A stretch of DNA of 64,000 nucleotides, taken from assembly GCF_024505085.1 (NCBI RefSeq), contig NZ_JANIBC010000007.1, positions 48,246-112,245 on the forward strand. Direction: 5' to 3'. The notes under the pieces were generated by a model. That model did no database searches and had not been told where the DNA came from. It worked only from the letters and a program-made list of their open reading frames with translations. Origin of the DNA: Parvularcula maris. Its GTDB lineage: Bacteria > Pseudomonadota > Alphaproteobacteria > Caulobacterales > Parvularculaceae. Of this stretch, positions 19,101 to 28,449 are shown in pieces. Numbering within the stretch: position 1 is the stretch's first letter; every line of letters begins with the position of its first letter. The translations under genes and the position numbers were made by a program.

Positions 19101-19376
19101 CTCGACACGGGCAGGATAGACATGCGCGGCGCCTTCGCGCCCGCCTATGCGGTGAACTCGCTGCTCGGCTCCATCCCAGGTCTCGGGCGCCTCTTCGTCA
19201 GCCGCGACGGCGAGGGGATCGTCGCCTTCTCCTACCAGATCAGCGGCACGACGGAGCGTCCCATCGTCACTGTCAATGCGCTCTCGGCGCTGACACCGGG
19301 CATCCTTCGTCGCATCTTCGACCCCGTAAAGCTGGAGCCGACCGGCGCCGCGGCGGACCTGTCCGAAGCGCCATGA
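16104..19376 (+). CDS. large AsmA-like / DUF3971 (YhdP-type) envelope protein
   Basis: About 1090 aa with one N-terminal membrane helix (about 16-36, TTTILLIVFLLMASG) and a long periplasmic region made of repeated beta-strand units. The C-terminal AsmA-like part (FGRILQGVFGITSISGAGGSLKGT, then LVGSSLGISAGGTIDLDTG) is typical. In E. coli the AsmA-like proteins YhdP, TamB and YdbH carry phospholipids between the membranes along a hydrophobic groove; a similar role is likely. The frame extends to 16005 and GTG codons at 16059 and 16065 are possible starts, but ATG 16104 places the helix in the normal position. It is divergent from bcp. The mla operon lies 14 kb away. Confidence 0.85.
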   Translation: MPLLTASLRAAARIGSLTTTILLIVFLLMASGTMPTGWLLELASGGLPTGSRVDGRGTAFALTEDGLLLRAERLDLEGIAGARAERASLLVPLGSTLRRDFRLTALSADRLWADIDRPPPSDDEAPLDVSALLDLLADEKLGTVSLPSFLVSYPVFSGEGKRTVEGSLSARSAAQGYLVESAAYFPLTEDVRTEAKLRALSSPEGGAAVTFRSDGAPLQPLLTLLGVDAVELQGNLLGELALEVDRDGQPLAGDIDLTVEPGLGRLGETAFGFGENRVRAHFREGAPSFNIEELRYEIDGNRGLLTGLVRLENLLHPNEMKVMFDVTASDVVLDLKSVLPAPLDVGEARAAGLFDAQERRIAFSDLHADYFGTRLTGKLALTFPEGFDQSPRLEAEATIPGPLTPQEVLAGWPYNLAFGARGWVEANLTAGRLTNLRYEADIPMNAIRPLTPLSNDVMRFTFDASDGVVRYLPGMPVLKNLEATALVRGNSFRVDAEKGSVLKVGISDGSFVIPQFFPGGATARFDATLTGRLDNLLSAVEEAGFVDFTEAVYQPEAFRGRGDFDLSVSWPLKDIIAEDEIVFGGEGAFVRGSLDDVLPGIDATDAGGRVLLSNKELVVRGDGLAASAPATFEWRQSLLNPAQAELAVTAEVDNLAADMVGVPLRQFFRGEVTTDVLAKDLSPGAPFAITADLTDAAVSLPAFGLLKQRGTGGLFETLVRLPREGVDEANIIFDGIKLTSPTFNIEGTGTFTPEGGVVRLELPRFFIEDRADLSVQLVPKDYRLNVDISGEHADAGPLIVSILENQGAGSEEQSLILPGRADLDMDLSRVSLREGISLRKFAAQGRHTGKAVEQLTISALIGDAASSSEGYMSVAIDQPEGQELGFVEIEATDFGRILQGVFGITSISGAGGSLKGTTKEGEGFEGRFEMGELLITEAPLLARILSFTSLDGLADALNGEGIRFTQLEGDVALDEGVMTFENAKLVGSSLGISAGGTIDLDTGRIDMRGAFAPAYAVNSLLGSIPGLGRLFVSRDGEGIVAFSYQISGTTERPIVTVNALSALTPGILRRIFDPVKLEPTGAAADLSEAP

Positions 19377-19444
19377 TCGGATCGTTGTGAAGCGGCCTCC
19401 CTTCCTCCAGATAGGGTGCGGTATTTCCGGCGGGGGCCACCACC

Positions 19445-20245
19445 ATGTCTGCACTGAGCGCCGCATCCATGCGGTTTGAGCGCAAGAACCTCGTGCCTGC
19501 GCTGGTTTCGGCGGGGCTGGTGCTGACCGTTCTCTTCTTCGTCGTCTTCGGTCAGAGCCTTCTGGGCCTCGACCGGGAGGGGATCGACCAGTTCCTGGCC
19601 AGCGTGCGGGGTGAGCCGAGCGCGGTCTTCGCGGTCATCGTGCTCTTCTCCGCCTTGGCGCTGATCGGCTTTCCCCAGGCCATCTTGTTTGCAGGCACGG
19701 TCGCCGTCTTCGGTCCCGTCCTTGGCTCTCTTTACGCATGGGGTTCGACCATGGTCTCCTCGGCGATGACCTTCGGCCTTGGGCGGATGAGCGGCGCGCG
19801 CTGGACCAGGCGGCTTCCGCCGGGCGTCCTTCGCGACGTCACCGGAGTGATGCAGAACCGGGGCGTCCTCGCCTCCATGATCGTGCGCTGGACGCCTTCG
19901 GCTCCGTTCATCGTCGTCAACGCCGTCTGCGGGGCGAGCGGCATGGCCATGTGGCGCTTCATGCTGGGTACCGGCCTCGGCATCGTCCCCAAGCTCCTCA
20001 TCATCGCCTTCTTCACCGAGCAGCTCGAGGCGGCGATGACCTTCATGACCAGCGGCGAGCCGGGCGCGATCGGCCTTTTGGTGGTGGCAGCGATGCTCTG
20101 GGCCGCCTTCATCCTCTTCTGCCAGCAGCTCTACAAGCGCATGAAGAGAAGCCGTCTGAGCGCGCTAACCATGGGTTCGGAAGAAACGTTGCGCTCGGGC
20201 ACTACCCAGGAGCCGGTCATTAAGGCTAAATCAAGCGCTCTATGA
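19445..20245 (+). CDS. TVP38/TMEM64 family (VTT domain) membrane protein
   Basis: 266 aa with about five or six hydrophobic segments and the VTT-domain motifs GFPQAILFAGTVAVFGPVLG (about 79-98) and MIVRWTPSAPFIVVNAVCG (about 142-160). DedA/VTT proteins include lipid scramblases and proteins that recycle undecaprenyl phosphate. Which activity applies here is not known, but the location just before the mre-rod cluster fits a lipid-carrier role in wall synthesis (inference). A basic cytoplasmic tail (YKRMKRSR) ends the protein. Confidence 0.85.
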   Translation: MSALSAASMRFERKNLVPALVSAGLVLTVLFFVVFGQSLLGLDREGIDQFLASVRGEPSAVFAVIVLFSALALIGFPQAILFAGTVAVFGPVLGSLYAWGSTMVSSAMTFGLGRMSGARWTRRLPPGVLRDVTGVMQNRGVLASMIVRWTPSAPFIVVNAVCGASGMAMWRFMLGTGLGIVPKLLIIAFFTEQLEAAMTFMTSGEPGAIGLLVVAAMLWAAFILFCQQLYKRMKRSRLSALTMGSEETLRSGTTQEPVIKAKSSAL

Positions 20246-20307
20246 TTTATTACCCCTGATCCCAGAGGCCTGGCAGGGTGTTTGGCCTGGGGAAAGGTGA
20301 AGAATAG

Positions 20308-21357
<1,050 letters not shown>

Positions 21358-21433
21358 TCAAAGCGTAAGGCCTCGGCGGCTTCGCGATCACGCTGCCGGG
21401 AGCTATGATACTGTTAAGAACCTCGGTGAGGGG

Positions 21434-21448
21434 TTAATGGTGTCTTAA
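21434..21448. promoter_or_regulatory. CtrA-type binding box upstream of mreC
   Basis: TTAA-N7-TTAA with the exact consensus spacing (TTAA 21434-21437, TTAA 21445-21448), about 120 bp before the mreC start. A further TTAA lies at 21414-21417. CtrA is the cell-cycle response regulator of many alphaproteobacteria and recognises this pattern. Confidence 0.55.
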
Positions 21449-21569
21449 GGGCATGGGCTTCAGCTTGGGCGGAGGCGCCCCCCGCGGAAACCAACGGACG
21501 TATCCAGGGGCGCACGGCGCGCGAAGATCGGGCTGAAGCTCCAGCAGAAGCCGAGGGGAAGGCAGGCTG

Positions 21570-22505
21570 ATGACGGCACTGTTCACGAAAGGTGGGGCCA
21601 GCGGTCTCAGGGAAGCGGAACGGCCCCCCGCCAACCTCCTCTTCATGCTGGCGCTGAGCCTCTTTCTCTCCATTGTCTCGATCTACGGCGCCCAAGCCTC
21701 CGTCTTCGAGCAGGCGCGCATGACACTGCTCGACCGCTTCGCGCCCGTCCTCAACGTCTTCTCCGTCCCCGTCCGGTTCGTCGGCAACACCTTCTCTTCC
21801 GTCGGCGACGTCTTCACCGCCATGGAGGAGAACGAGCGCCTGCGCGAAGAGAACGAGCAGCTCCGCATCTGGATGCACCAGTCCATGGCGCTCGAGCAGC
21901 GCCTAGCCGAGTACGAAGCCATCCTCGAGCCCAAGACGGTGGAGGCCAAGCGATACATCCCCGCCCAGGTCATCGCGGAGAATGGCGGCCCCTTCAGCCG
22001 GGCGCTGGTCCTCTCCGCCGGTACGAAGGACGGCATCAGGAGCGGCAATGCCGTGGTGGACGGGGCAGGCCTCATCGGTCACGTGGTCTCTGCTGGCAAG
22101 AATGCCAGCCGGGTCCTTCTCCTCACCGACGCCAACAGCCACATCCCCGTTTATATCGAAGCGGTGGACACGGAGGGTCTCCTCTCAGGCACCGCCGAGC
22201 GCACCGCTGAGATCAAGCAGTTCGCGGGTCGTCCTAAGGGCGCCCTCGAAGTTGGCATGCGGATCGTCACCTCGGGTACGGGCGGCGCGCTGCCGCGCGG
22301 GCTTCCAGTCGGCGAGATCGTCCGCCTGACCGAGGACGGCGTCGAGGTCGGCCTCTACGCCTCCGATCAGGGCGCGCATCTTGTCCGTGTCGTCGACTAC
22401 ACCTTCCCAGACCCCAGCCTCATCCCCGATGAAGGCGACGAGCTCGACATCGAAGGGGCAGGGGAGGCGGCCGCAGCCTTGGAGACCGCAGCGGCCAATG
22501 GATGA
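21570..22505 (+). CDS. mreC: rod shape-determining protein MreC
   Basis: 311-aa inner-membrane scaffold of the elongasome that activates PBP2. One N-terminal helix (about 26-46, LLFMLALSLFLSIVSIYGA), then a coiled coil (TAMEENERLREENEQLRIW) and the two-barrel MreC domain (VSAGKNASRVLLLTDANSHIPVYI). The last codons overlap the mreD start by eight bases. The ATG has GAAGG upstream. Confidence 0.95.
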   Translation: MTALFTKGGASGLREAERPPANLLFMLALSLFLSIVSIYGAQASVFEQARMTLLDRFAPVLNVFSVPVRFVGNTFSSVGDVFTAMEENERLREENEQLRIWMHQSMALEQRLAEYEAILEPKTVEAKRYIPAQVIAENGGPFSRALVLSAGTKDGIRSGNAVVDGAGLIGHVVSAGKNASRVLLLTDANSHIPVYIEAVDTEGLLSGTAERTAEIKQFAGRPKGALEVGMRIVTSGTGGALPRGLPVGEIVRLTEDGVEVGLYASDQGAHLVRVVDYTFPDPSLIPDEGDELDIEGAGEAAAALETAAANG

Positions 22506-23010
22506 GCGCCACTACGCACGCTGGGACACCATCGCCGTCGCTGGGCTCGCGCTCCTCTTCGGCGTGCTCCTGCTCGTCGCGCCCATCCACCTCTTCGGCG
22601 GCCTGATCCCCACACCCTTCCTGCCGCTGATCGTCATCTTCCTCTACGGCATGGACCGGCCCGAGAGCCTGCCGCCTGGGCTGACCTTCGGCATGGGGCT
22701 GCTGCACGACATCCTCTTCGGCGCCGCCATCGGCCCCTGGGCCAGCGTCTATCTTCTGGTCCATGCCGGTATCATCTGGCAGCGGAGCTATTTTGCGGGC
22801 CGCGACGTGGTGGTGTTGACCACGGGCTTCTCCGTGCTCACCCTTCTGGCGCTCCTGGTCTACTGGTTCGAGATGTCGATCATCTCAGGGGCCGCCATGC
22901 CGCTTCTGGCGATCCTGCTCCAGGGCGTCATCACCATTGCCTTCTTCCCCCTCATCCTGACCATCTTCAGAAGGACGACCGGGCGTCAGCGCCCGTCGAT
23001 GCTCGGCTGA
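22498..23010 (+). CDS. mreD: rod shape-determining protein MreD
   Basis: 170-aa polytopic protein with five or six helices. The region FLPLIVIFLYGMDRPESLPPG and GLLHDILFGAAIGPWA (about 41-80) matches the MreD family. The ATG at 22498, overlapping the mreC end, gives the usual length; the longer frame from 22381 encodes a Ser/Pro-rich stretch that is only a shadow of mreC. mrdA begins two bases after the stop. Confidence 0.92.
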   Translation: MDERHYARWDTIAVAGLALLFGVLLLVAPIHLFGGLIPTPFLPLIVIFLYGMDRPESLPPGLTFGMGLLHDILFGAAIGPWASVYLLVHAGIIWQRSYFAGRDVVVLTTGFSVLTLLALLVYWFEMSIISGAAMPLLAILLQGVITIAFFPLILTIFRRTTGRQRPSMLG

Positions 23011-23011
23011 T

Positions 23012-25021
23012 ATGCGCGTCGAACCGTTCGATACCTCCCGCCACATGGAGTTCACCCGCCGCGCCACCGTGGTCACGGGCGGGGTGATGGGCCTTTTCGG
23101 CGGCATCGCCTACAGGCTCTACGACCTCCAAGTGAGGCGCCACGGCGACTTCAAGGCGCTGGCCGACGAGAACCAGTTCAACACCCGCCTCATCACCCCG
23201 CTGAGGGGCGACATCTACGACCGCTACGGCGAAGTCGTCGCCAACAACGTGCCGGACTTCCGCGTCCTGGTCGTCCCTGAGCGGACGGACGACCTCAAGG
23301 CGACGCTGATGAAGCTCGCCGCCGACACCACTTTGGACCTGCCGCCGGAGAAGATCGCCAGCATCCTGGAGAAGGCGAGGCGGCAGCGCAGCTTCCTGCC
23401 GATCCTGGTGGCGGACAAGCTCGACTGGGACACCTACGCCTCGGTCAACTTCCACTCGACCACCCTGCGCGGCATTGTCTCCGAGATCGGCGCGAGCCGT
23501 GCCTATGCGGAGGATGCAGGCGCAGCTTTCGTCGTGGGCTATGTAGGCAGCGCCACCTCCGACGACATCTCCCGCGCGCGGGAGACCGCCGCCAACGAGG
23601 AAGATGCGGGCAAGGCAGAGCTTCTTTACCGCCAGCCCGGCTTCAAGGTGGGCAAAGCAGGGCTCGAGCGGACCTTCGACAAGGACCTCCAGGGCGCCTC
23701 CGGCTCGGTCAAGGTGCAGGTCAACGCCCATGGCCGGGTCATCAAGACCTATGCCGAGAACGCCGTGCAGCCGGTGCAGGGCGCGCCCATCGGCCTGACC
23801 ATCGACAAGGAGCTTCAGGCGACGACGCTGAAGGTGCTGGCCGACGACTACGGCGAGTACCCTGACGAAGCCCTCGGTCCGCACCCGGTCTCGGCCTCGG
23901 CCGTCGTGATGGACATCATCACCGGCGACGTCATCGTCATGGCCTCGACCCCGGCCTTCGACCCCAATGTCTTCAGCAGGGGGATCGAATCCAAGCTCTG
24001 GAAGGAGCTCAACGACAGCCCCCTCAAGCCGCTCCTCAACAAGCCGGTGGCGGGCACCTACCCGCCCGGCTCCACCTTCAAGCTCCTGACCGCCATCGCC
24101 GCTCAGGAGAAGGGGATCAGCGCGGACCAGCGCTACTTCTGCAACGGCTCCTTCCGCTTCGGCGGACGGACCGCCACCTGCTGGAAGCAGGAAGGCCACG
24201 GCTGGGTCGATATGAAGGGCTCGATCAAGCACTCCTGCGACGTCTACTACTGGAACCTCGCGACCCAGCTCGACATCGACGATATCGCCAAGGTCGCGGA
24301 GCGGTTCGGCCTCGGCCAGACCTACGATCTCGGCATCGGTGCGGAGGCGGACGGTATTGTGCCGTCGCGCGCCTGGAAGCGGGCTTACTACAGAAACGAT
24401 CCGCCCAACCAGACCTGGTTCCCCGGCGAGACCCTCTCGGTCGCCATCGGCCAGGGCGCGGTCACGGCCTCGCCGCTGCAGCTCGCGGTGATGTCGGCCA
24501 GGATCGCCACCCATAAGAAAGTCATGCCGCGCCTCGTTAGGGCCATGGGGTCGGAGCTCATCACCCAGCCCGTCTTCGAGGACCTTCCGGGCAAGGCGCA
24601 GCACATGAATGCCGTCCGCGACGGGATGAACGCGGTGGTCAATGAGTGGGGCACGGCGGCGCGCTCGAGCCTCCAGCCCGACTTCCTCATGGCGGGCAAG
24701 ACCGGCACCAGCCAGGTCGTCGGCCTCAGGCGCGACCCCAAGACGGGTCGCCGCCTCAAGAACGAGGAGATCCCCTGGCAGTACCGCGATCACGCTTTGT
24801 TTGTGGCCTTCGCGCCCTATGACAACCCGCGCTACGCCTGCTCCGTGGTCGTCGAGCATGGGGGTTCGGGCTCCAAGGCTGCAGGTCCGAGGGCTCGAGA
24901 CATCATGCGCGCGGTCCTCGAGAAGGACCCCTCCAACTACGACAAGCACCGCTTCTGGTCGGGCGAGCGCGGCGAAACCCAAGGCCCGCTCGAGGTCGCC
25001 AGCCTCGGAGGTCAGCCGTGA
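23012..25021 (+). CDS. mrdA: penicillin-binding protein 2, elongasome transpeptidase
   Basis: 669-aa class B PBP that cross-links peptidoglycan during elongation. A short N-terminal membrane helix (about 15-36) is followed by the pedestal domain (LRGDIYDRYGEVVANN) and the transpeptidase domain. The active Ser is in GSTFKLLTA (SxxK), then SCD (SxN-type, KHSCDVYYWN) and KTGTSQ. Residues match PBP2 rather than FtsI by length and by its setting between mreD and rodA. It overlaps rodA by four bases (GTGA). Confidence 0.97.
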   Translation: MRVEPFDTSRHMEFTRRATVVTGGVMGLFGGIAYRLYDLQVRRHGDFKALADENQFNTRLITPLRGDIYDRYGEVVANNVPDFRVLVVPERTDDLKATLMKLAADTTLDLPPEKIASILEKARRQRSFLPILVADKLDWDTYASVNFHSTTLRGIVSEIGASRAYAEDAGAAFVVGYVGSATSDDISRARETAANEEDAGKAELLYRQPGFKVGKAGLERTFDKDLQGASGSVKVQVNAHGRVIKTYAENAVQPVQGAPIGLTIDKELQATTLKVLADDYGEYPDEALGPHPVSASAVVMDIITGDVIVMASTPAFDPNVFSRGIESKLWKELNDSPLKPLLNKPVAGTYPPGSTFKLLTAIAAQEKGISADQRYFCNGSFRFGGRTATCWKQEGHGWVDMKGSIKHSCDVYYWNLATQLDIDDIAKVAERFGLGQTYDLGIGAEADGIVPSRAWKRAYYRNDPPNQTWFPGETLSVAIGQGAVTASPLQLAVMSARIATHKKVMPRLVRAMGSELITQPVFEDLPGKAQHMNAVRDGMNAVVNEWGTAARSSLQPDFLMAGKTGTSQVVGLRRDPKTGRRLKNEEIPWQYRDHALFVAFAPYDNPRYACSVVVEHGGSGSKAAGPRARDIMRAVLEKDPSNYDKHRFWSGERGETQGPLEVASLGGQP

Positions 25022-26175
25022 CCATCGTCATCGAGGCCGCCTCCGGCAAGCGCAACAAGCTGCGCCAGCGCCTGTCCGAGCTGAACGTGCCGCTCGTCCT
25101 CCTTCTGACCATGATCGCCGGGGCAGGGGTGCTGGCGCTCTACTCCGTGTCCGACGGCAACTGGAACCCCTACGCCATGCCGCACGGGCTGCGGTTCAGC
25201 CTCGCCATGCTGGTGATGGTCGGTATCGGGATCACCCCGCTCAAGTTCTGGTTGTCGGTGGCGTACCCGGCCTATTTTGGCACCTTCTTCCTCCTGCTGC
25301 TGGTTCCGGTCATCGGCGACACCAATATGGGCGCGCAGCGCTGGCTGAGCCTTGGCGGCTTCCAGCTCCAGCCCTCGGAGCTGATGAAGATTGCCCTCGT
25401 CCTCGCCCTGGCCCGCTACTATCACGGGCTCGAGTTCAAGCAGGTCTCGACCATCACCGGGCTGATCATCCCCTTAGCGATGATCGGCGCGCCGGTGGGC
25501 CTCGTCTTCCTCCAGCCGGACCTCGGCACAGCCATCCTTCTCGGCCTTTCAGGCGCAGTCGTGCTCTTGCTCGCCGGCATCTCCTGGCGCCTCGTGACGC
25601 TGGGCGTCATAGCCGGGGTAGGGGGCGCCATCGGCGGGGTGCAGTCGGGCCTCATCAAGGCCTATCAGTGGGAGCGGATCACCGCCTTCCTCAACCCCGA
25701 TGCCGACCCTCTCGGCGCGAACTACCACCCCAACCAGGCCAAGACGGCCATCGGCTCGGGCGGTATCGACGGGAAAGGCTATATGCAGGGCACCCAGACC
25801 CAGCTCGACTTCCTGCCGGAGATGCATACGGACTTCATCTTCGCGATTCTGGGCGAGGAGTTCGGCCTCTACGGCGCGCTTGTGCTGCTCGGCCTCTATC
25901 TAGGGGTCTTCTTCACCACCCTGCAGATCGCCATGAGCGCCAAGAGCCATTTCGGGCGGCTCCTCAGCTTGGGCATCGCGGTGACCTTCGTCTCCTACGT
26001 GCTGATCAACACAGGCATGGTGATGGGCCTTGCCCCGGTGGTCGGTGTGCCCCTGCCGCTGGTCAGCTATGGCGGCACGGTGATGCTGTCGATGATGGCG
26101 GGCTTCGGCCTCGTCATGTCCACCTGGATCGACCGCAACCAGGATACGCTGAGGACGACGGGCTTTGGGGGGTAG
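25018..26175 (+). CDS. rodA: peptidoglycan glycosyltransferase RodA
   Basis: 385-aa SEDS-family polymerase that works with PBP2. About ten membrane helices; the family signatures GAQRWLSLGGFQLQPSELMK (about 105-124), FLQPDLGTA and FLPEMHTDFIFAILGEEFG are intact, including the catalytic Asp in MHTDF. It starts with GTG inside the mrdA stop. It ends the shape cluster; an imperfect hairpin (CTGCTGTTCT/AGAACGCTAAGCAG) and repeats A3 and B3 follow. Confidence 0.97.
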   Translation: MTIVIEAASGKRNKLRQRLSELNVPLVLLLTMIAGAGVLALYSVSDGNWNPYAMPHGLRFSLAMLVMVGIGITPLKFWLSVAYPAYFGTFFLLLLVPVIGDTNMGAQRWLSLGGFQLQPSELMKIALVLALARYYHGLEFKQVSTITGLIIPLAMIGAPVGLVFLQPDLGTAILLGLSGAVVLLLAGISWRLVTLGVIAGVGGAIGGVQSGLIKAYQWERITAFLNPDADPLGANYHPNQAKTAIGSGGIDGKGYMQGTQTQLDFLPEMHTDFIFAILGEEFGLYGALVLLGLYLGVFFTTLQIAMSAKSHFGRLLSLGIAVTFVSYVLINTGMVMGLAPVVGVPLPLVSYGGTVMLSMMAGFGLVMSTWIDRNQDTLRTTGFGG

Positions 26176-26208
26176 GCTGCTGTTCTTAGTAGAACGCTAA
26201 GCAGTCTC

Positions 26209-26321
26209 GTCATCCCGGAAAGCCGAAAGGCTTATCCGGGATCCACGGACTGAACGTTGTAGCTAGCTCAGGGCTTGGTCCATGGGTCCCGGCTCTCCGC
26301 TGCCGCTACGGCCGGGATGAC
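26209..26321. repeat. palindromic intergenic repeat A, copy 3
   Basis: 113 bp bounded by GTCATCCCGG and CCGGGATGAC, with internal GGGATCCACGGAC and GGTCCATGGGTCCCGG. It lies just after rodA in the convergent rodA/Hpt gap, directly followed by repeat B3. Confidence 0.85.
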
Positions 26322-26347
26322 GAGGAGCCAGTTCGATGTTTGGGACC

Positions 26348-26457
26348 ACCTCTCCCTCGGGAGAGGTCCAAATCTATCTGATTTGGGGAGAGGGGATTTG
26401 CGGCCCATCTCGCCCCTCTCTCGACATCGTAGATGTCGATCTCTCCTGAGGGAGAGA
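26348..26457. repeat. palindromic intergenic repeat B, copy 3 (shortened, diverged)
   Basis: Two hairpins: ACCTCTCCCTCGGGAGAGGT on the left, and on the right a region with CGACATCGTAGATGTCG and CTCTCCTGAGGGAGAG. The phrase AAATCTATCTGATTT is the reverse complement of the AAATCAGATAGATTT core in copies B1 and B2, so I assign it to family B. It ends eight bases before the stop of the Hpt gene. Confidence 0.65.
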
Positions 26458-26464
26458 CGAGCGC

Positions 26465-26812
26465 TTAAGCAGCCAGCACCTTCTCAAACGCGGCCTTGGT
26501 CTCTTCGATGTCCTGGGGCAGCGAGCGGAACAGCTCGGCCACCTTGCCGAGGTCGCCCGACTTCGCAGCCAGTTCGATCTCCTTCGCCCGGTCAGCCACC
26601 TTCGTCGCGCCGAGATTGGCGGAGGAGCCTTTGAGGCCGTGCGCGGTGGCAGCGATGCTTCCGGGGTCGCCCGCTTCGATGCCGCGGCCCAGCTCGGCGG
26701 ACAGCTCCTCATTGGAGATCCAGTAGGCATCCAAGATCGGCCTTACCGCTTCCGCGCCCGCGCCCTCGACCAGCATGGAGATCTGTTCGTCGTCGATGAT
26801 GTTGCTCATCAT
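26465..26812 (-). CDS. Hpt domain phosphotransfer protein
   Basis: 115-aa stand-alone histidine phosphotransfer protein. The motif ATAHGLKGSSANLGA (about 56-70) holds the phospho-accepting His with the conserved Lys-Gly-Ser context. The whole protein is predicted as a helical bundle (DAYWISNEELSAEL and later AKEIELAAKSGD). It would shuttle phosphate between a hybrid kinase and a response regulator; neither partner is adjacent. In Caulobacter the CtrA relay uses ChpT, which has a different fold, so this is another pathway. It is divergent from the transporter gene. Confidence 0.88.
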   Translation of the reverse strand: MMSNIIDDEQISMLVEGAGAEAVRPILDAYWISNEELSAELGRGIEAGDPGSIAATAHGLKGSSANLGATKVADRAKEIELAAKSGDLGKVAELFRSLPQDIEETKAAFEKVLAA

Positions 26813-26946
26813 TCTTGCTCCTCCGTCCCTGACCCCAAGCTGCTACAGCCAGGGGTTTGCGGGAGGATTGCCACAAAGCTTAAACTCCCCTCTAAAGACA
26901 AAGTTTGAACGATAAGAAGCGTGCAGCGCGGGGCGAACGGACGATT

Positions 26947-28446
26947 ATGGCAGTTGGTAAGAGTGCGCAGGACGAAACCTGGTCGGGCAAGGCGGCGTTC
27001 GTTCTCGCGGCGATCGGCTCTGCGGTGGGCATCGGCAATCTGGTGCGCTTCCCTTACGTCGCAGGCGATTCGGGCGGCGGCGCCTTCGTCCTGATCTATC
27101 TTCTGGCGGTCTTCGCTATCGGTCTTCCCGTCCTCATGGCAGAGCTCTTCATCGGCAGAAGAGGCGGCGGCACCCCCATCGCCGCTATCCAGCGCCTGGC
27201 CAAGGCGGACGGCGCGTCCGGCTCCTGGACCCTGATGGGCTGGATCGGCATGTTCGCGAGCTTCGGCATCGTCACCTTCTACTCGGTGATCGCCGGATGG
27301 CTGCTCTACTACGCCTATGTGATGGTCGGCGACATCGCCGGGAACATCGGCGCGAACGGCATTGCGGGCATCGCCTCGCCCGCTTTCGCCGGTGAGGACG
27401 CCGACGGGATCACCGGACGTTTCGGCGCGCTCCTCTCAAGCCCCGGCAAGATGATCCTCTTCCACGGCATCTTCATCACCATCTCCACCTTCATCGTCAC
27501 CCGCGGGGTCAAGGGCGGCATCGAGAAAGCGGCGACTTGGTTGATGCCGATCTTCTTCTTCCTGCTGGTGGCGCTGTCGGTCATCTCGCTGATCATCGGC
27601 GATGCGGGGGCGGCGCTCGGCTTCCTCTTCGCGCCGGACTTCGGCAAGCTCGCCGCCGACATCAAGGACGGCTCGGTCCTCATTAACGCGGTGGGGCAGG
27701 CCTTCTTCTCGCTCTCCCTCGGCTCGGCGCTGATGCTCACCTACGGCATCTATCTGGGGCGCGACACGTCGATCCCGAACGCCGCCACCACGGTGGCCTT
27801 CGCCGATACGGGCGTCGCGCTGATCGCGGGTCTCGCGGTTTTCCCCGTCGTCTTCGCCTTCGGGCTGGAGCCTGCGGGCGGGCTCGGCCTCATCTTCGGG
27901 CCGCTGCTTCTCGCCTTCAACCAGATGCCCTTCGGCGCGCTCTTCGGCCTCGCCTTCTTCATCATGGCGGTTTTCGCGGCCCTCACCTCGGCGATCTCCC
28001 TCTTCGAGGTCCCCGCCGCCTGGGCCAAAGGCGACAACACGCTGGACGAGGCCACACGCGGCCGGCGCCGCGTCATCGGCTCGGTCATCATCGGCATCCT
28101 GATCTTCGTCATCGGCGTCTTCCACGCCCTCAGCCAGGTGCCCACCGACGCCGCCGACACCTTCTTCAACAGCTGGGAGCCCTTCGGCAGCCTGCCGGTG
28201 ATCGGCGAGCGGACGCTCCTCGACGCCATCGACGGGCTCACCGGCAACGTCCTCCTGCCGCTGGGCGGGTTCCTGGTAGCGGTCTTCGCTGGCTACGTTG
28301 TGACCCAGTCGGCCAGCCGTGAGGAGCTCGGCTTCAAGAGCGTCTCGAACTATCAGCGCTGGCGCTTCCTCATCCGCTATGTCTGCCCGGTCGTGGTCGG
28401 CGCCATCCTCGTCTACGGCATCGGCATCGCGCCGTTCCTGGGGTAG
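26947..28446 (+). CDS. sodium-dependent transporter, NSS family
   Basis: 499-aa LeuT-fold symporter that uses the sodium gradient to import an amino acid or amine. The first helix has the family motif AAIGSAVGIGNLVRFPYVAGDSGGGAF (two runs around residues 20-46). About eleven or twelve helices follow. The start ATG (26947) gives a normal N-terminus; a TTG at 26905 in the same frame is less likely. The substrate cannot be deduced. Dependence on sodium is consistent with a marine host but not proof. Its stop is three bases from the convergent pip stop. Confidence 0.92.
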   Translation: MAVGKSAQDETWSGKAAFVLAAIGSAVGIGNLVRFPYVAGDSGGGAFVLIYLLAVFAIGLPVLMAELFIGRRGGGTPIAAIQRLAKADGASGSWTLMGWIGMFASFGIVTFYSVIAGWLLYYAYVMVGDIAGNIGANGIAGIASPAFAGEDADGITGRFGALLSSPGKMILFHGIFITISTFIVTRGVKGGIEKAATWLMPIFFFLLVALSVISLIIGDAGAALGFLFAPDFGKLAADIKDGSVLINAVGQAFFSLSLGSALMLTYGIYLGRDTSIPNAATTVAFADTGVALIAGLAVFPVVFAFGLEPAGGLGLIFGPLLLAFNQMPFGALFGLAFFIMAVFAALTSAISLFEVPAAWAKGDNTLDEATRGRRRVIGSVIIGILIFVIGVFHALSQVPTDAADTFFNSWEPFGSLPVIGERTLLDAIDGLTGNVLLPLGGFLVAVFAGYVVTQSASREELGFKSVSNYQRWRFLIRYVCPVVVGAILVYGIGIAPFLG

Positions 28447-28449
28447 GGA

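Noticed and set aside
22967..24982. 671-codon minus-strand frame over mrdA
   Set aside because: mrdA on the plus strand has all catalytic motifs; the opposite frame has no recognisable domain.
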